A stretch of DNA of 64,000 nt from Candidatus Fokinia cryptica (GCF_034359305.1 NZ_CP110343.1:83823-147822); one strand, 5' to 3'. Counted from the first letter of the stretch, positions 18,347-27,178 are shown. Translations and numbers: made by a program. The notes: a model not told the origin generated them from the sequence alone.

Positions 18347-19831
18347 GTGATGAAAAAAGTAATAGACATAGTACGCATCAGAGAGGATAGCAAAGAGAAA
18401 GTAGAAAAGAACAATTGCGAAACCAAATTGCATTGCGAAAGCGTCGAACATCTCGGAGAAAATTGGAAAATTGTCAGTGAAAAGTTAGAATCCATAGTAG
18501 GACGCACAGCATATAGAAATTGGCTTTCTAAAATACAAACTTTGGAACAGAAAGATGATACGTTGATACTTGAAGCTCCATCTCATTATGTGAAGGAATT
18601 TGTGATGCGACACTACTTTATTAATATCTTAGATGCAATAAGGGAAGTTTGTCCTTCAGTCATTCACGTAGAAATGACTGTTTCTACAGGTAAGAATGGA
18701 GCTGTGAACGATGATAAATTTTCTACGTTTGGTAAACATAGTAATGCAGTATCAGGAGCTAAATCTCACTCATCATGTACTTTTCAAAATTTCGTTGTAG
18801 GCGAGGCTAATAAAGTAGCTTACTTTATGTTAAAACATCTATGTGATACATCCTCCGAAGGTATTGGTACACCTAATGTAATGTATCTTTACGGACAGCA
18901 TGGGAACGGCAAAACACATTTACTACAAAGTATACTTTCTAGTAATTATACTTCTAAACACGGCTCTTCATACTATACAGCTGAACGATTTTCTCAAAGC
19001 TATATTGACTCAATCAGAGGTAAATCTATTTACTCATTTAAAAAAAATATTCTCGATAATGACCTATTGCTTTTTGATGATGTGCAGTTTCTCTGTGGAA
19101 GAGAAAAAACTGAAAAGGAATTATCATGCATAATTGCAACAATGATAGAAAATGGTAAGCGTATCGTCATCACCGGAAACGAACATCCTAAATTATTACC
19201 ACTTTCTAAAAGACTAGAGTCTATTTTACTGGGAGGTATGGTGGTAGAACTAAAACAGCCAACACAAATGCTAAAAATGAGAATACTAGAGCAAAAAAGA
19301 AAGATACTTTCTCATAAATCAGAAATTGCTTTAGCAATCTCTGATGAAATATTAGAATTAGTAGCTCAAAAAACTTCAAATATTAGAGAAATGGAATCTC
19401 TACTTCAGAAAATTGTAATGTCTTGCGAAATTCTAGGAATAGAACCGGATATCGATATTGTTGATTCTATATCATGTTCGGATGGAACTAGCGAAACTTC
19501 TGAAAAATGCGATTCTTCAAAAGTACCACTCATACTACCAACGCAATCACAGATACAAAATGTAGTATCTATAGTACTTTCGTATTATTCGATAACAGAA
19601 CAACAACTTGCATCTAGAATTAAAACTTCATCCATCATATACGCAAGGCAAATGTTAGCTTTTATATTGCGTAACTCTTTTATGTTATCATTTCATCAAA
19701 TAGGTAATTATATGGGAAATAGAACTCACTCTACAGTAATATCTTTATATAACACTTTCAAAAAAACCCTCCAAAGTGGTAACTCTCAAGCTGTTTCCAC
19801 TTACAATCATTTGATGTCAAAATTGCAATAA
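18347..19831 (+). CDS. dnaA: Chromosomal replication initiator DnaA
   Basis: 494 residues. DnaA binds 9-bp boxes at oriC and opens the duplex. Seen: domain I at about 40-110 (SEKLESIVGRTAYRNWLSKI), a linker, the AAA+ domain from FQNFVVGEANKVAYFM (with GQHGNGKTHLLQS as Walker A and LLFDDVQFLCGREKTEKEL as Walker B), and domain IV with the helix-turn-helix signature GNYMGNRTHSTVISLYN (family: GGRDHTTVxHA). The N-terminus has about 35 extra residues. The 252 bp upstream hold no clear consensus DnaA box, so I cannot place the origin here. Confidence 0.95.
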   Translation: MMKKVIDIVRIREDSKEKVEKNNCETKLHCESVEHLGENWKIVSEKLESIVGRTAYRNWLSKIQTLEQKDDTLILEAPSHYVKEFVMRHYFINILDAIREVCPSVIHVEMTVSTGKNGAVNDDKFSTFGKHSNAVSGAKSHSSCTFQNFVVGEANKVAYFMLKHLCDTSSEGIGTPNVMYLYGQHGNGKTHLLQSILSSNYTSKHGSSYYTAERFSQSYIDSIRGKSIYSFKKNILDNDLLLFDDVQFLCGREKTEKELSCIIATMIENGKRIVITGNEHPKLLPLSKRLESILLGGMVVELKQPTQMLKMRILEQKRKILSHKSEIALAISDEILELVAQKTSNIREMESLLQKIVMSCEILGIEPDIDIVDSISCSDGTSETSEKCDSSKVPLILPTQSQIQNVVSIVLSYYSITEQQLASRIKTSSIIYARQMLAFILRNSFMLSFHQIGNYMGNRTHSTVISLYNTFKKTLQSGNSQAVSTYNHLMSKLQ

Positions 19832-19962
19832 AATCCAATGTCGCAAGGACACTACACTTTTAAATTTTGATCATAACTTTATTACGGCTTTTATATAAAA
19901 TATCTTGTGAGTTTTTTCTGTTTCGCTAAGATTCAGTTGCATATTGCTTAAGTGTCGTTTAC

Positions 19963-20394
19963 GTGTGTAGGTTTCTTGTTTTGTTATGTGTCGTATTTTG
20001 TACTAGTTGCAGTTCAAGTATTGAACGTCATGGCTATTCTTTTCGAGATGTAAATCACGAATCTTTCGACAAAACTATATTGAAGGGTGCTCCTGCTAGT
20101 TCTATAGATAAAGTGTTGGGTACTCCAATGAGTGTAGTGGTAACAGATAATATGCTAAAAGCTTTTTATATCGAAGCGTTAGTAAAGCATAAGCCTATTG
20201 TAGGACAAAATGTGGTTTGTTATAACGTCTTGGAAATTACAGTAGATCCTAAAAGTGATACTATTGTTGATGTATCATTTTATTCTACATTCCCTCGGAA
20301 AGTACGATATGAGAAAGATAAAAGCAAGATAGATGGGCAAAATTTCAAGGTATTGCAACAATTTTTATACAACGCTGGAAGATTTCAGAATTAA
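19963..20394 (+). CDS. BamE/SmpA-like outer-membrane assembly lipoprotein (probable)
   Basis: 143 residues from a GTG start. A short N-terminal hydrophobic segment ends in FCTSCSSS, which could be a degenerate lipobox. The middle carries the SmpA/OmlA pattern seen in alphaproteobacterial BamE: RHGYSFRDV, then ILKGAPASSIDKVLGTPMSVVV (family: I-G-x-S-x-xDV--LGxPS) and further strands. BamE supports the BAM beta-barrel insertion complex. The core residues match but the rest is diverged, so this is a family call rather than a certain orthologue. It lies 8 bp before hflC. Confidence 0.6.
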   Translation: MCRFLVLLCVVFCTSCSSSIERHGYSFRDVNHESFDKTILKGAPASSIDKVLGTPMSVVVTDNMLKAFYIEALVKHKPIVGQNVVCYNVLEITVDPKSDTIVDVSFYSTFPRKVRYEKDKSKIDGQNFKVLQQFLYNAGRFQN

Positions 20395-20402
20395 ATTTAA
20401 GA

Positions 20403-21293
20403 ATGAATATGGCTCTTAATCACAGGTATATAGTGTTATTTGTAACTTTCACATTATCGTTAGTTATTTTAGCATTTAACAGCATTTACGTTTTGCATCA
20501 AACACAGTGCGCTCTCGTTTTACAACTTGGAAAACCAGTTAAAGTCATAAAAGAACCAGGTTTACGTGTGAAACTTCCATTTATACAGAATGTTATTTTC
20601 TTTGATAGAAGAATACAAAATATCACTTTTTCGTCTAATGACGCAAATGAATTCGTTACTGCAGAACAAAAGACAATGAAAGCAGATGCATACTGTAAGT
20701 ATAGAATTGTTGAACCATTGCGTTTTTATGAATCGGTAAATAATGAATATGTTTTTAGAGAAAGATTGTTGGCTGTCATAGAATCTTCTCTTCGCAAGAT
20801 AATAGGTAGCGTTTCGTTCAATGATGTACTGAGAGAAAATAGAAAAATAGTGATAGAGAAGGTTTTACTAAATGTAAAAACGCAAATGAGAGCTTTTGGT
20901 ATTGAAGTAATTGATGTGAGGCTTGTGAGTGTGCAATTACCGGAAAAAGCACTGAAAGCAGTTTATGAAAGAATGAAAACGGATAGAGAAAAAGAAGCTG
21001 TTGAGATACGTTCGCAAGGAGCAGCTCAGGCTAAATTAGTAAGAACAACAGCCGAAAAGGATTGTGAACTTATTATAGCTGAAGCTGAGAGACGAGCACA
21101 GGAAATTATGGGAGAAGGAGATGCAGAAGCAGCAAAGATCGTCGCAGCTGCAGCTGCTTCAGATAAAGACTTTTACGTATTCTACAAAAGAATTGAAGGG
21201 TATAAAAAGGCACTTTCTAATAAAACATATTTCTTACTTTCTGATGAAATGGGTTTTTTAGATACCTTCTTCAAAGGTGTGAAAAATGAGTAA
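20403..21293 (+). CDS. hflC: HflC, SPFH/band-7 membrane protein
   Basis: 296 residues with one N-terminal membrane segment (about 8-30). HflC and HflK form a large periplasm-facing cage around the FtsH protease and modulate it. Seen: TQCALVLQLGKPVKVIKEPG LRVKLPF (family: ALVxRFGKxxxxxxPGLHxK), the SPFH domain, AVYERMKTDREKEAVEIRSQG, AEAERRAQEIMGEGDAEAAKI and DFYVFYKRIEGYKKAL. These C-terminal motifs are HflC rather than HflK. HflK normally precedes it, but here the gene upstream is the BamE-like one. It overlaps the next gene by 8 bp. Confidence 0.88.
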   Translation: MNMALNHRYIVLFVTFTLSLVILAFNSIYVLHQTQCALVLQLGKPVKVIKEPGLRVKLPFIQNVIFFDRRIQNITFSSNDANEFVTAEQKTMKADAYCKYRIVEPLRFYESVNNEYVFRERLLAVIESSLRKIIGSVSFNDVLRENRKIVIEKVLLNVKTQMRAFGIEVIDVRLVSVQLPEKALKAVYERMKTDREKEAVEIRSQGAAQAKLVRTTAEKDCELIIAEAERRAQEIMGEGDAEAAKIVAAAAASDKDFYVFYKRIEGYKKALSNKTYFLLSDEMGFLDTFFKGVKNE

Positions 21294-21882
21294 GATGAAG
21301 CATATGAAAAAATTACTTATCGTAAAAGATTGTTATAGCGAAGCGGATAATAATTTATTATGCAGTATCGAAGATGTGAGCTTTTTCGTTTATGTTGGAA
21401 AGCTGTATTGCAATAATATAGACGATAAAGTTAAGGTTATAGAATCTGTAAAACAAGATGTTGCTAGTGTGTACGATGTTAAGCATCTTACTGAATTGAG
21501 CAATGAATGCGACTGCGTACTTCTATTAGACAGACTTGGTAATAGCTTTTACGAATATACAAAAGTCGCGTTATGCTATTTGGCAGCTTTAAAAGATAAG
21601 GCTGTCTTAATTAACAGCAACATATTTACCAACACCTTTCTTAGACTCAGCAATCATCAAATAAGAAAATGGTATGTTTTTGGCACCGTTGATAGTAAAT
21701 ACTTTAGTAATTGCAATTACAGGCTCACTTTAGCAGATTCTGAACTAAACTCTGTTAATTTCGTTTTATTCGATAAAGAATATAACTCAGAACTGAATTT
21801 GATGAAAAAAAACTTTAGTAATACTCTTAATACAGCAGTTGATATAGCTTTTTCTTTTTATAATCAACAAAATTTCTTTTAA
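21286..21882 (+). CDS. Protein of unknown function, overlapping hflC
   Basis: 198 residues; not recognised. The ATG at 21286 overlaps the hflC stop by 8 bp, so translational coupling is likely; ATGs at 21295 and 21304 are alternatives. No signal peptide or strong membrane segment is apparent. It is rich in Asn, Leu and Ser with several Cys, and alternates hydrophobic strands and helices (KKLLIVKDCY at the start, CDCVLLLDRLGN mid-way, KAVLINSNIF), which would suit a small alpha/beta fold. In many alphaproteobacteria hflC is followed by a Deg-type protease; this is not one. Confidence 0.7.
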   Translation: MSKMKHMKKLLIVKDCYSEADNNLLCSIEDVSFFVYVGKLYCNNIDDKVKVIESVKQDVASVYDVKHLTELSNECDCVLLLDRLGNSFYEYTKVALCYLAALKDKAVLINSNIFTNTFLRLSNHQIRKWYVFGTVDSKYFSNCNYRLTLADSELNSVNFVLFDKEYNSELNLMKKNFSNTLNTAVDIAFSFYNQQNFF

Positions 21883-21981
21883 GCATTAAGTATTTTACTT
21901 TATATTTATCAGTAGTACTTCCGGGATCGTATTTTTACCAGCATAAGTAATTTGTGCGTTGTTATGCATTAGCATATATGA

Positions 21982-22389
21982 GTGTCAGATCAATTTCACA
22001 TTAGCGGATACGCTACAGTTTTTGAACATTATGATCTAAATAATGATGTCATCAAACCACATGCTTTTGAAAATCCTATTCCCTCTACATTACCACTGCT
22101 GTGGGAACATGCTTCTAATCAGCCAGTAGGATATACTACAAGCATAGAACAAGATGAATATGGATTATATATAAGTGCATTAATAATACTAACAACAAAA
22201 ACTGCAAGAGAAGTAAAAAATCTTATATGTGATTCAAATATCAGAGGACTAAGTATAGGATTTATACCAATCTCAACTAAATCTGATCCTCGTACACCAT
22301 GTCGTATAATACATAAAGCAAAATTATTAGAGATAAGTATTGTCACAATACCATCTAATTATTTAGCTCATATTACGTACTTCGGCTAA
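21982..22389 (+). CDS. HK97-type prohead protease, GTA-like (g4 position)
   Basis: 135 residues. Prohead proteases trim the capsid scaffold during phage or gene-transfer-agent head maturation. Seen: ISGYATVFEHYDLNNDVIKPHAF (family: GYASVFGxxDxxGDVVxPGAF), PLLWEHASNQPVGYT (catalytic His), NIRGLSIGFIP (catalytic Ser) and LLEISIVTIPSN (family: L-E-VSLVTxPAN). The GTG start directly follows an in-frame TGA. The length is about that of the catalytic core alone, so tail extensions found in phages are lacking. It is the first of five head genes ending at 24923. Confidence 0.85.
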   Translation: MSDQFHISGYATVFEHYDLNNDVIKPHAFENPIPSTLPLLWEHASNQPVGYTTSIEQDEYGLYISALIILTTKTAREVKNLICDSNIRGLSIGFIPISTKSDPRTPCRIIHKAKLLEISIVTIPSNYLAHITYFG

Positions 22390-22394
22390 AAAAA

Positions 22395-22471
22395 TGGTGG
22401 GTGATAGCGGACTCGAACCACTGACCTCTACGATGTCAACGTAGTGCTCTAACCACCTGAGCTAATCACCC
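22395..22471 (-). tRNA. tRNA-Val (anticodon GAC)
   Basis: Read on the minus strand it folds as a cloverleaf: acceptor GGGTGAT pairs with ATCACCC, the anticodon stem CTACG/CGTAG encloses loop TTGACAT (anticodon GAC), the T-arm contains GGTTCGAGTCC, and the discriminator A is followed by an encoded CCA (22395-22397). It lies antisense between the GTA protease and capsid genes, 5 bp after the protease stop. Confidence 0.95.
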
Positions 22472-22538
22472 AATCACACACTGCATAATATACATAACGT
22501 GATAAAAAACAATATTCTAAACAAATTATCGATAAATA

Positions 22539-23609
22539 ATGAATACTGAAAATCTTCAATCAAATCAGCAAGCAATCTATCATGAAAAGATAGCTAATTT
22601 AGAAAATATACAAAAAGACTTTGCTAAGAAAATGTCACAGATCGAACGTCTAGTACAGAAAAATGTCACAGATAATGCTGTACCAGTACCTAGATATACA
22701 ACATCTGACAGTCATTTAACATCCTATATGAGATATGCAAAATTGGAATATGATCATAAAAATGCTAATGATTATGAAATCAAAGGTTCCCCAAATGCAT
22801 TTATACCAAAAGAAGAAATAAAAGAACGGTTATACTCTAAAGTATCCGCATTATCTCCAATACATAAATTATCTAAAAAAGTTTTTACCACTACAAGCGT
22901 ATTTGAATACATAAAACCTTCTACTACTCAAACTGCAAAATGGATTACTAATTCTGATGATAATTTAAATAAAAACGAAATTACATTTCAGCATCATAAA
23001 ATACCAGTTTTTGATTTGGAAACTACTTCACGTACTACTCAAACAATGTTAGATGATTTGAGCTTTGATGTAGAAGAGTGGTTTTTGAATGAAGTATCTA
23101 TGAAGTTCGCTACAATAGAAGAAGAGGCTTTTCTTCATGGTGATGGAAAAACTATGCCTTCAGGAATATTAAATAATAAAGACATAGGTACTGCAGAAAT
23201 CTCCATAAGTTCACTATCTATCGATCATTTTATTGAGCTATTTTATTCTTTAGAAGAACGATTTTCTCAAAATGCCACTTTTATTATTAGCCCTAAAGTG
23301 GCTAAAACATTAGCAAAGCTAAAAGATAGCAGTGGAAAGTATATTATCGATTCTATACCAAGAAATGGAATTACAAAGTTATTAAATATGAACGTCGTAA
23401 TTTCTCAAAATATGCAACGCGAAAATATCAATACAATTCTTTTTGGGAATTTTGAAGAAGGATATCTTATAGTGGAAAGGCAAGAAATTCGCATATTGAG
23501 AAATCCATACATTGATCAAAGATGCATAACATTTTATGTGACTAGAAGACTTGGTGGCGATGTAATACAACCTACAGCGTTTAAAAAACTAAAATTGCTC
23601 AATAAATAG
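22539..23609 (+). CDS. HK97-family major capsid protein, GTA-like (g5 position)
   Basis: 356 residues. It would form the shell of a phage or GTA head. Seen: an N-terminal coiled coil (about 5-45) that acts as the scaffold delta domain, then the HK97 fold: LSPIHKLSKKVFTTTSVFEY, AKWITNSDDN, VFDLETTSRTTQTMLDDL, EEAFLHGDGKTMPSGILN (family: A-F-xGDGxxxPxGIL) and the C-terminal FGNFEEGYLIVERQEIRILRNPY (family: GDFxxGYxIxDRxGxxVxRDPY). It is intact end to end. The stop codon abuts the next ATG with no gap. Confidence 0.9.
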   Translation: MNTENLQSNQQAIYHEKIANLENIQKDFAKKMSQIERLVQKNVTDNAVPVPRYTTSDSHLTSYMRYAKLEYDHKNANDYEIKGSPNAFIPKEEIKERLYSKVSALSPIHKLSKKVFTTTSVFEYIKPSTTQTAKWITNSDDNLNKNEITFQHHKIPVFDLETTSRTTQTMLDDLSFDVEEWFLNEVSMKFATIEEEAFLHGDGKTMPSGILNNKDIGTAEISISSLSIDHFIELFYSLEERFSQNATFIISPKVAKTLAKLKDSSGKYIIDSIPRNGITKLLNMNVVISQNMQRENINTILFGNFEEGYLIVERQEIRILRNPYIDQRCITFYVTRRLGGDVIQPTAFKKLKLLNK

Positions 23610-24116
23610 ATGAGCTTTTCATATTCACTACCGTTATCTATAGAAGAGATAAAGCTTTTTCTCAGAATAGAGCATGATGAAGATAATGAGTTGCTTAATG
23701 CGTTACAATTCTTTTCTATCAAAAAACTAGAAGCATATCTCAACATAGCGATAATACCTCAAGTTTATAAATACAAATTTGCTGAAGCAAAAAACTCCGT
23801 AATACTGCCGGTAATTCCTGCAATTGAGATACAAAAAATTGTAACTCATAACGGAACTATAATTAGAGAAATTACAAACTTAAATACAAAAATAATAGAT
23901 GAAGAAGTAGTAGAAGGCTTACCAAAGTTACTAGCCGATTATCTAACAATTTACTATATTGCTGGTAATTATTTTGCGAGTAAATATACATATCACATGA
24001 AGTATTGCTTATTAGAAGTAATAGAATGTGAGTATAACAACAAAAATAAAAAGCCTAATAACGCATTAGATAGTACATTGCGGAAATATTCGGCATTCAA
24101 AAGATATAAAATATAA
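23610..24116 (+). CDS. Head-tail connector/adaptor, GTA-like (g6 position)
   Basis: 168 residues. Seen: the gp6/phiE125-type start LSIEEIKLFLRIEHDEDNEL LNAL (family: L-EVKxHLRVD-xxEDxLL), then LEAYLNIAIIPQVYKY (family: AExYTGRALIxQTW) and VILPVIPAIEIQKIVTHNG (family: LPxxPVxSVxxVxxxD). These proteins form a ring between portal and tail. The ATG begins directly after the capsid stop. Sequence identity is low, but the motif order and genomic position agree. Confidence 0.78.
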   Translation: MSFSYSLPLSIEEIKLFLRIEHDEDNELLNALQFFSIKKLEAYLNIAIIPQVYKYKFAEAKNSVILPVIPAIEIQKIVTHNGTIIREITNLNTKIIDEEVVEGLPKLLADYLTIYYIAGNYFASKYTYHMKYCLLEVIECEYNNKNKKPNNALDSTLRKYSAFKRYKI

Positions 24117-24127
24117 ATATAAAGCAT

Positions 24128-24535
24128 ATGGAAATACCAATTATTATTGAGAAATTTAACCCATCTATATTGGAATTCGGAAATATAAAAGATACATGGA
24201 TAAATCCGCTGAAAATATGGGGGAAACTTATCAGTACAGAAATTGATAAGATAGAAAATAGATATCTACAAAAAACAAAGATTTCAATAAATAATACATC
24301 TCACATGAGATATATAATTCGAGCAATAACTGAAGAAGGGGAAACAATAAGAGCAAAATATATAAGTAAAGATAAGTTACTCGGATATATAACATCTATA
24401 GAAATTGATGAAGAAAACAGTAGTTGTATTTTCATATGTTCTAAAATATCTACTTATTATAAATATGATGAAAACAAAAACTCCACTATATCTCCTTACT
24501 CAAATAGAGGAATTACTGAAAAGTCATTCTTATAA
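24128..24535 (+). CDS. Probable head-closure (stopper) protein, GTA-like (g7 position)
   Basis: 135 residues. The call rests mostly on position: in the Rhodobacter GTA the gene after the adaptor encodes the small stopper of the phage head-tail-adaptor family. What can be seen is compatible: WINPLKIWGKLISTEID (family: W-xxxVWAxIxP), then YIIRAITEEGETIRAKYISKD and a strand-rich end. No signal peptide or membrane segment. Its last 71 bp overlap the next gene, a compression not expected if both were decaying freely. Confidence 0.55.
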   Translation: MEIPIIIEKFNPSILEFGNIKDTWINPLKIWGKLISTEIDKIENRYLQKTKISINNTSHMRYIIRAITEEGETIRAKYISKDKLLGYITSIEIDEENSSCIFICSKISTYYKYDENKNSTISPYSNRGITEKSFL

Positions 24536-24923
24536 CCTCTCACCTGTCTGCATATCACAACATGATACAAATATAAAATCTTCTAATAATATAGATAAAA
24601 ATACTGGATATTATTTTTTCTCTGAATCAGATACTGAATACTTTACTCCTTCTCTTACTATAAAGGCACTTGATATAGATAAAACTTCTCACTTTACGTT
24701 TGAGTCATATTTGCTACATGTAACTATCAACATAGTAAATGAAAAACATAAGAATAATGAAAAATTATTAAAAATAGTATCAAATTTAATGCTTTCTTTA
24801 ACTAATGAGAACATAAAAATATCTAAGCATGTGATAAAAACATCTCATCACAATAATTATAAAAATATGGAAGTTCTATTCACATATAATACATATCTTT
24901 ATTACTATCCTAATCAAAAATAA
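24465..24923 (+). CDS. Probable tail-terminator, DUF3168-like (g8 position)
   Basis: The frame opens at 24405, but the paired ATGs at 24465 and 24468 give the expected start MKTKTPLYLLTQIEELLKSH (family: L-x-AIxxxL). About 152 residues. Further seen: SLTIKALDIDKTSHFTFESYLLHVTINI (family: H-xQTxxVTVHVWS) and the terminal YKNMEVLFTYNTYLYY (family: R-xxTRF). Similarity is weak and position carries much of the weight. The next expected GTA gene, the tail tube (g9), is absent: xthA follows on the opposite strand 16 bp later. Confidence 0.55.
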   Translation: MMKTKTPLYLLTQIEELLKSHSYNLSPVCISQHDTNIKSSNNIDKNTGYYFFSESDTEYFTPSLTIKALDIDKTSHFTFESYLLHVTINIVNEKHKNNEKLLKIVSNLMLSLTNENIKISKHVIKTSHHNNYKNMEVLFTYNTYLYYYPNQK

Positions 24924-24939
24924 TAACAAATAACTTCTA

Positions 24940-25731
24940 TTACTTACTAAGATCAAAATAACATATAAGAGGAACATGATCAGAGGGTCTTTGCATTATC
25001 CTAAATTCATCCAATATAGCAGCTTTAGACATCATACTGGAGATTTTATCTGATACACATATATGGTCTAATCTCATACCAAGATTTTTTACATATGAAT
25101 TTCTATCTCTATAATCCCACCATGTAAATTTTTGAATATTTGGATTTAAAGCTCTCCACATATCAATATAATTAGACGCAAGAATTTCTTTTAACCTTAC
25201 TCTTTCAGATTCGTGAAAGCCTATAGTACCATCCATCCCTATCGGATCATACACATCAATGTTATCTGGAGCAACATTAAAATCTCCACCTATGATATAG
25301 TTATCATCAAGCTCATAGGCTTCCATCATAAGTTCTTTTAAACTTTCTAAAAAAAAGAGTTTTGACTTAAAATTTTGGGAAGATACGTCACTTCCATTTG
25401 GGAGATATAATGAAGCTACCTTAAAACATACTTTATGAACATTAATCACTATTTCTATATATCTAGCTTCTCCTAAGTTATTGCCTATGTCTCTACGCTT
25501 GTATTCATCAACTCTATATTTTGATAGGATAGCTACTCCGTTATAAGATTTTTGTCCATATATATAGGAAGAATATCCTAATTCTTCCATAAATTCGTAA
25601 GGAAAGTTATTCTCATCACACTTGATTTCCTGTAGCAACACCAAATCGGGAGAATATTTTTGGCATAACTTTGATAAATGCTCTAACCTCACTCTTATAG
25701 AATTTACATTCCATGTACAAATAGAAAACAT
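24940..25731 (-). CDS. xthA: Exodeoxyribonuclease III
   Basis: 263 residues. This AP endonuclease and 3'-5' exonuclease acts in base excision repair. Seen: CTWNVNSIRVRLEHL (N-terminal Asn), LLQEIKCDENNFP (metal-binding Glu), GGDFNVAPDNIDVYDP, TWWDYR, RLDHICVS and SDHVPLICYF (catalytic Asp-His). All active-site motifs are present. It lies 13 bp downstream of rho on the same strand, so a rho-xthA unit is likely. Confidence 0.95.
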   Translation of the reverse strand: MFSICTWNVNSIRVRLEHLSKLCQKYSPDLVLLQEIKCDENNFPYEFMEELGYSSYIYGQKSYNGVAILSKYRVDEYKRRDIGNNLGEARYIEIVINVHKVCFKVASLYLPNGSDVSSQNFKSKLFFLESLKELMMEAYELDDNYIIGGDFNVAPDNIDVYDPIGMDGTIGFHESERVRLKEILASNYIDMWRALNPNIQKFTWWDYRDRNSYVKNLGMRLDHICVSDKISSMMSKAAILDEFRIMQRPSDHVPLICYFDLSK

Positions 25732-25744
25732 ATCAACGACTTAT

Positions 25745-27154
25745 TTACTGCATTTTATTAGTTATCATATTAGTGAAAAATTCAGCATTACTAGAGGTAT
25801 TTTTCATTCTTTCTTTTAGTAATTCTATAACTTCTTCTGGATTCATATCTGATAATATCTTCCTTAGTACCCATATTTTTTTCAAGCTTTGTGCATCTAT
25901 CAATAACTCTTCTTTTCTTGTACCAGATTTAAATATATCCATTGCAGGAAATATTCTCTTATCAGCCAATCTTCTACTCAATACTATTTCAGAATTTCCC
26001 GTTCCTTTAAATTCCTCAAATATCACATCATCCATTTTAGAACCTGTATCTACTAAAGTTGTCCCTATTATAGTAAGCGAGCCACCATTTTCTATATTCC
26101 TTGCTGCACCAAAAAATCTTTTAGGTCTATATAGAGCGCCAGAATCAACTCCTCCACTCAAAATTCTACCAGAAGATGGTGCTACTTCATTATAAGCCCT
26201 AGCTAATCTCGTAATTGAATCCAGCATTATTACAACATCTTTCCCAGTTTCTACCAACCTTTTCGCTCTATTCAACACCATTTCCGCGAGATTAACGTAA
26301 TTTTGAGAAGGTTCATCGAATGTTGAGCTATATACTTCTCCTTTTACAAAACGCTCCATTTCCGTAACTTCTTCTGGTCTTTCTCCTATTAGTAACACCA
26401 TAACAGTACAGTCATGATATTTTCTTGAAATTGCATTTATTATATTTTGCATCAGAATAGTTTTTCCAGTCTTAGGAGGTGCAACTACAAGAGCTCTTTG
26501 CCCAAATCCTATTGGACTAATCATATCCACAATTCTGCAACTCAAGTCATCTCCTTCAATGTCGCTCATGTCTATCCTTGTATCTGGATATACTGGTACT
26601 AAATCATCAAAATTAACTCTTCTCCTTAATTCTGTGACAGGTACATCGTTAACCATCTCTATATTAGCAAGAGAAAAATTTTTGTTCTCTCCTCTTTTAG
26701 GTGACTTAACTGCTCCAACAATCATATCACCACTTCTAAGAGAATATCTTTTTATATAACTTGAAGGTACATATATTTCTTCAAAATTTCTAACCCACGG
26801 AAAATTCCCACATGCTCTCAAAAAGCCAAAGCCTTCCCCTATCACATCTAACAAACCACATGCTAAAACTTTAGAACCTCTTTCTATCAAAGAATTTACA
26901 GCATGAACGACTTCATCAGATTTTCTGTCAAATCTTTCCACTTTTATCTGCAAATCTAATAACTGTGACTCATCCATTGCTCTTATATCGTTAATCCAAT
27001 AAATTTCTGCATTATCTTTGTATTTATAGTCTAAAGTGGCAATTTCTTCCCTTTCATCCTTCATTTGCTCATCTTCTTTCCTTTCCCTTACAAATCTATG
27101 CTTTACAGTTCTTGTAAAAGATCTTTTTTCTATTTTTTTATTTTCATTTTTCAT
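25745..27154 (-). CDS. rho: Transcription termination factor Rho
   Basis: About 470 residues. Rho is the hexameric RNA helicase that ends untranslated transcripts. Seen: an arginine/lysine-rich N-terminal extension, the RNA-binding domain (GFGFLRACG, YVPSSYIKRYSLRSGD), then APPKTGKTILMQNI (Walker A), LLIGERPEEVTEMER, MLDSITRLARAYN (Walker B), SGGVDSGALYRPKRFFGAARN (Q-loop) and LVDTGSKMDDVIFEEFKGTGN (R-loop). The ATG at 27154 is chosen; an in-frame GTG at 27163 adds three residues but lies inside the parS palindrome. The many tightly convergent gene ends in this window may make the cell dependent on Rho. Confidence 0.96.
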   Translation of the reverse strand: MKNENKKIEKRSFTRTVKHRFVRERKEDEQMKDEREEIATLDYKYKDNAEIYWINDIRAMDESQLLDLQIKVERFDRKSDEVVHAVNSLIERGSKVLACGLLDVIGEGFGFLRACGNFPWVRNFEEIYVPSSYIKRYSLRSGDMIVGAVKSPKRGENKNFSLANIEMVNDVPVTELRRRVNFDDLVPVYPDTRIDMSDIEGDDLSCRIVDMISPIGFGQRALVVAPPKTGKTILMQNIINAISRKYHDCTVMVLLIGERPEEVTEMERFVKGEVYSSTFDEPSQNYVNLAEMVLNRAKRLVETGKDVVIMLDSITRLARAYNEVAPSSGRILSGGVDSGALYRPKRFFGAARNIENGGSLTIIGTTLVDTGSKMDDVIFEEFKGTGNSEIVLSRRLADKRIFPAMDIFKSGTRKEELLIDAQSLKKIWVLRKILSDMNPEEVIELLKERMKNTSSNAEFFTNMITNKMQ

Positions 27155-27155
27155 A

Positions 27156-27171
27156 TGTTTCACGTGAAACA
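27156..27171. promoter_or_regulatory. parS centromere site
   Basis: The 16 bases TGTTTCACGTGAAACA form a perfect palindrome and match the conserved ParB-binding parS consensus TGTTNCACGTGAAACA at every position. ParB clamps load at such sites and, with ParA and SMC, segregate the origin region. It begins 1 bp upstream of the rho ATG. parS sites cluster near oriC in most bacteria, and dnaA lies about 8 kb away. parA and parB are not in the window, and I saw no second perfect site. Confidence 0.85.
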
Positions 27172-27178
27172 GTTAATT

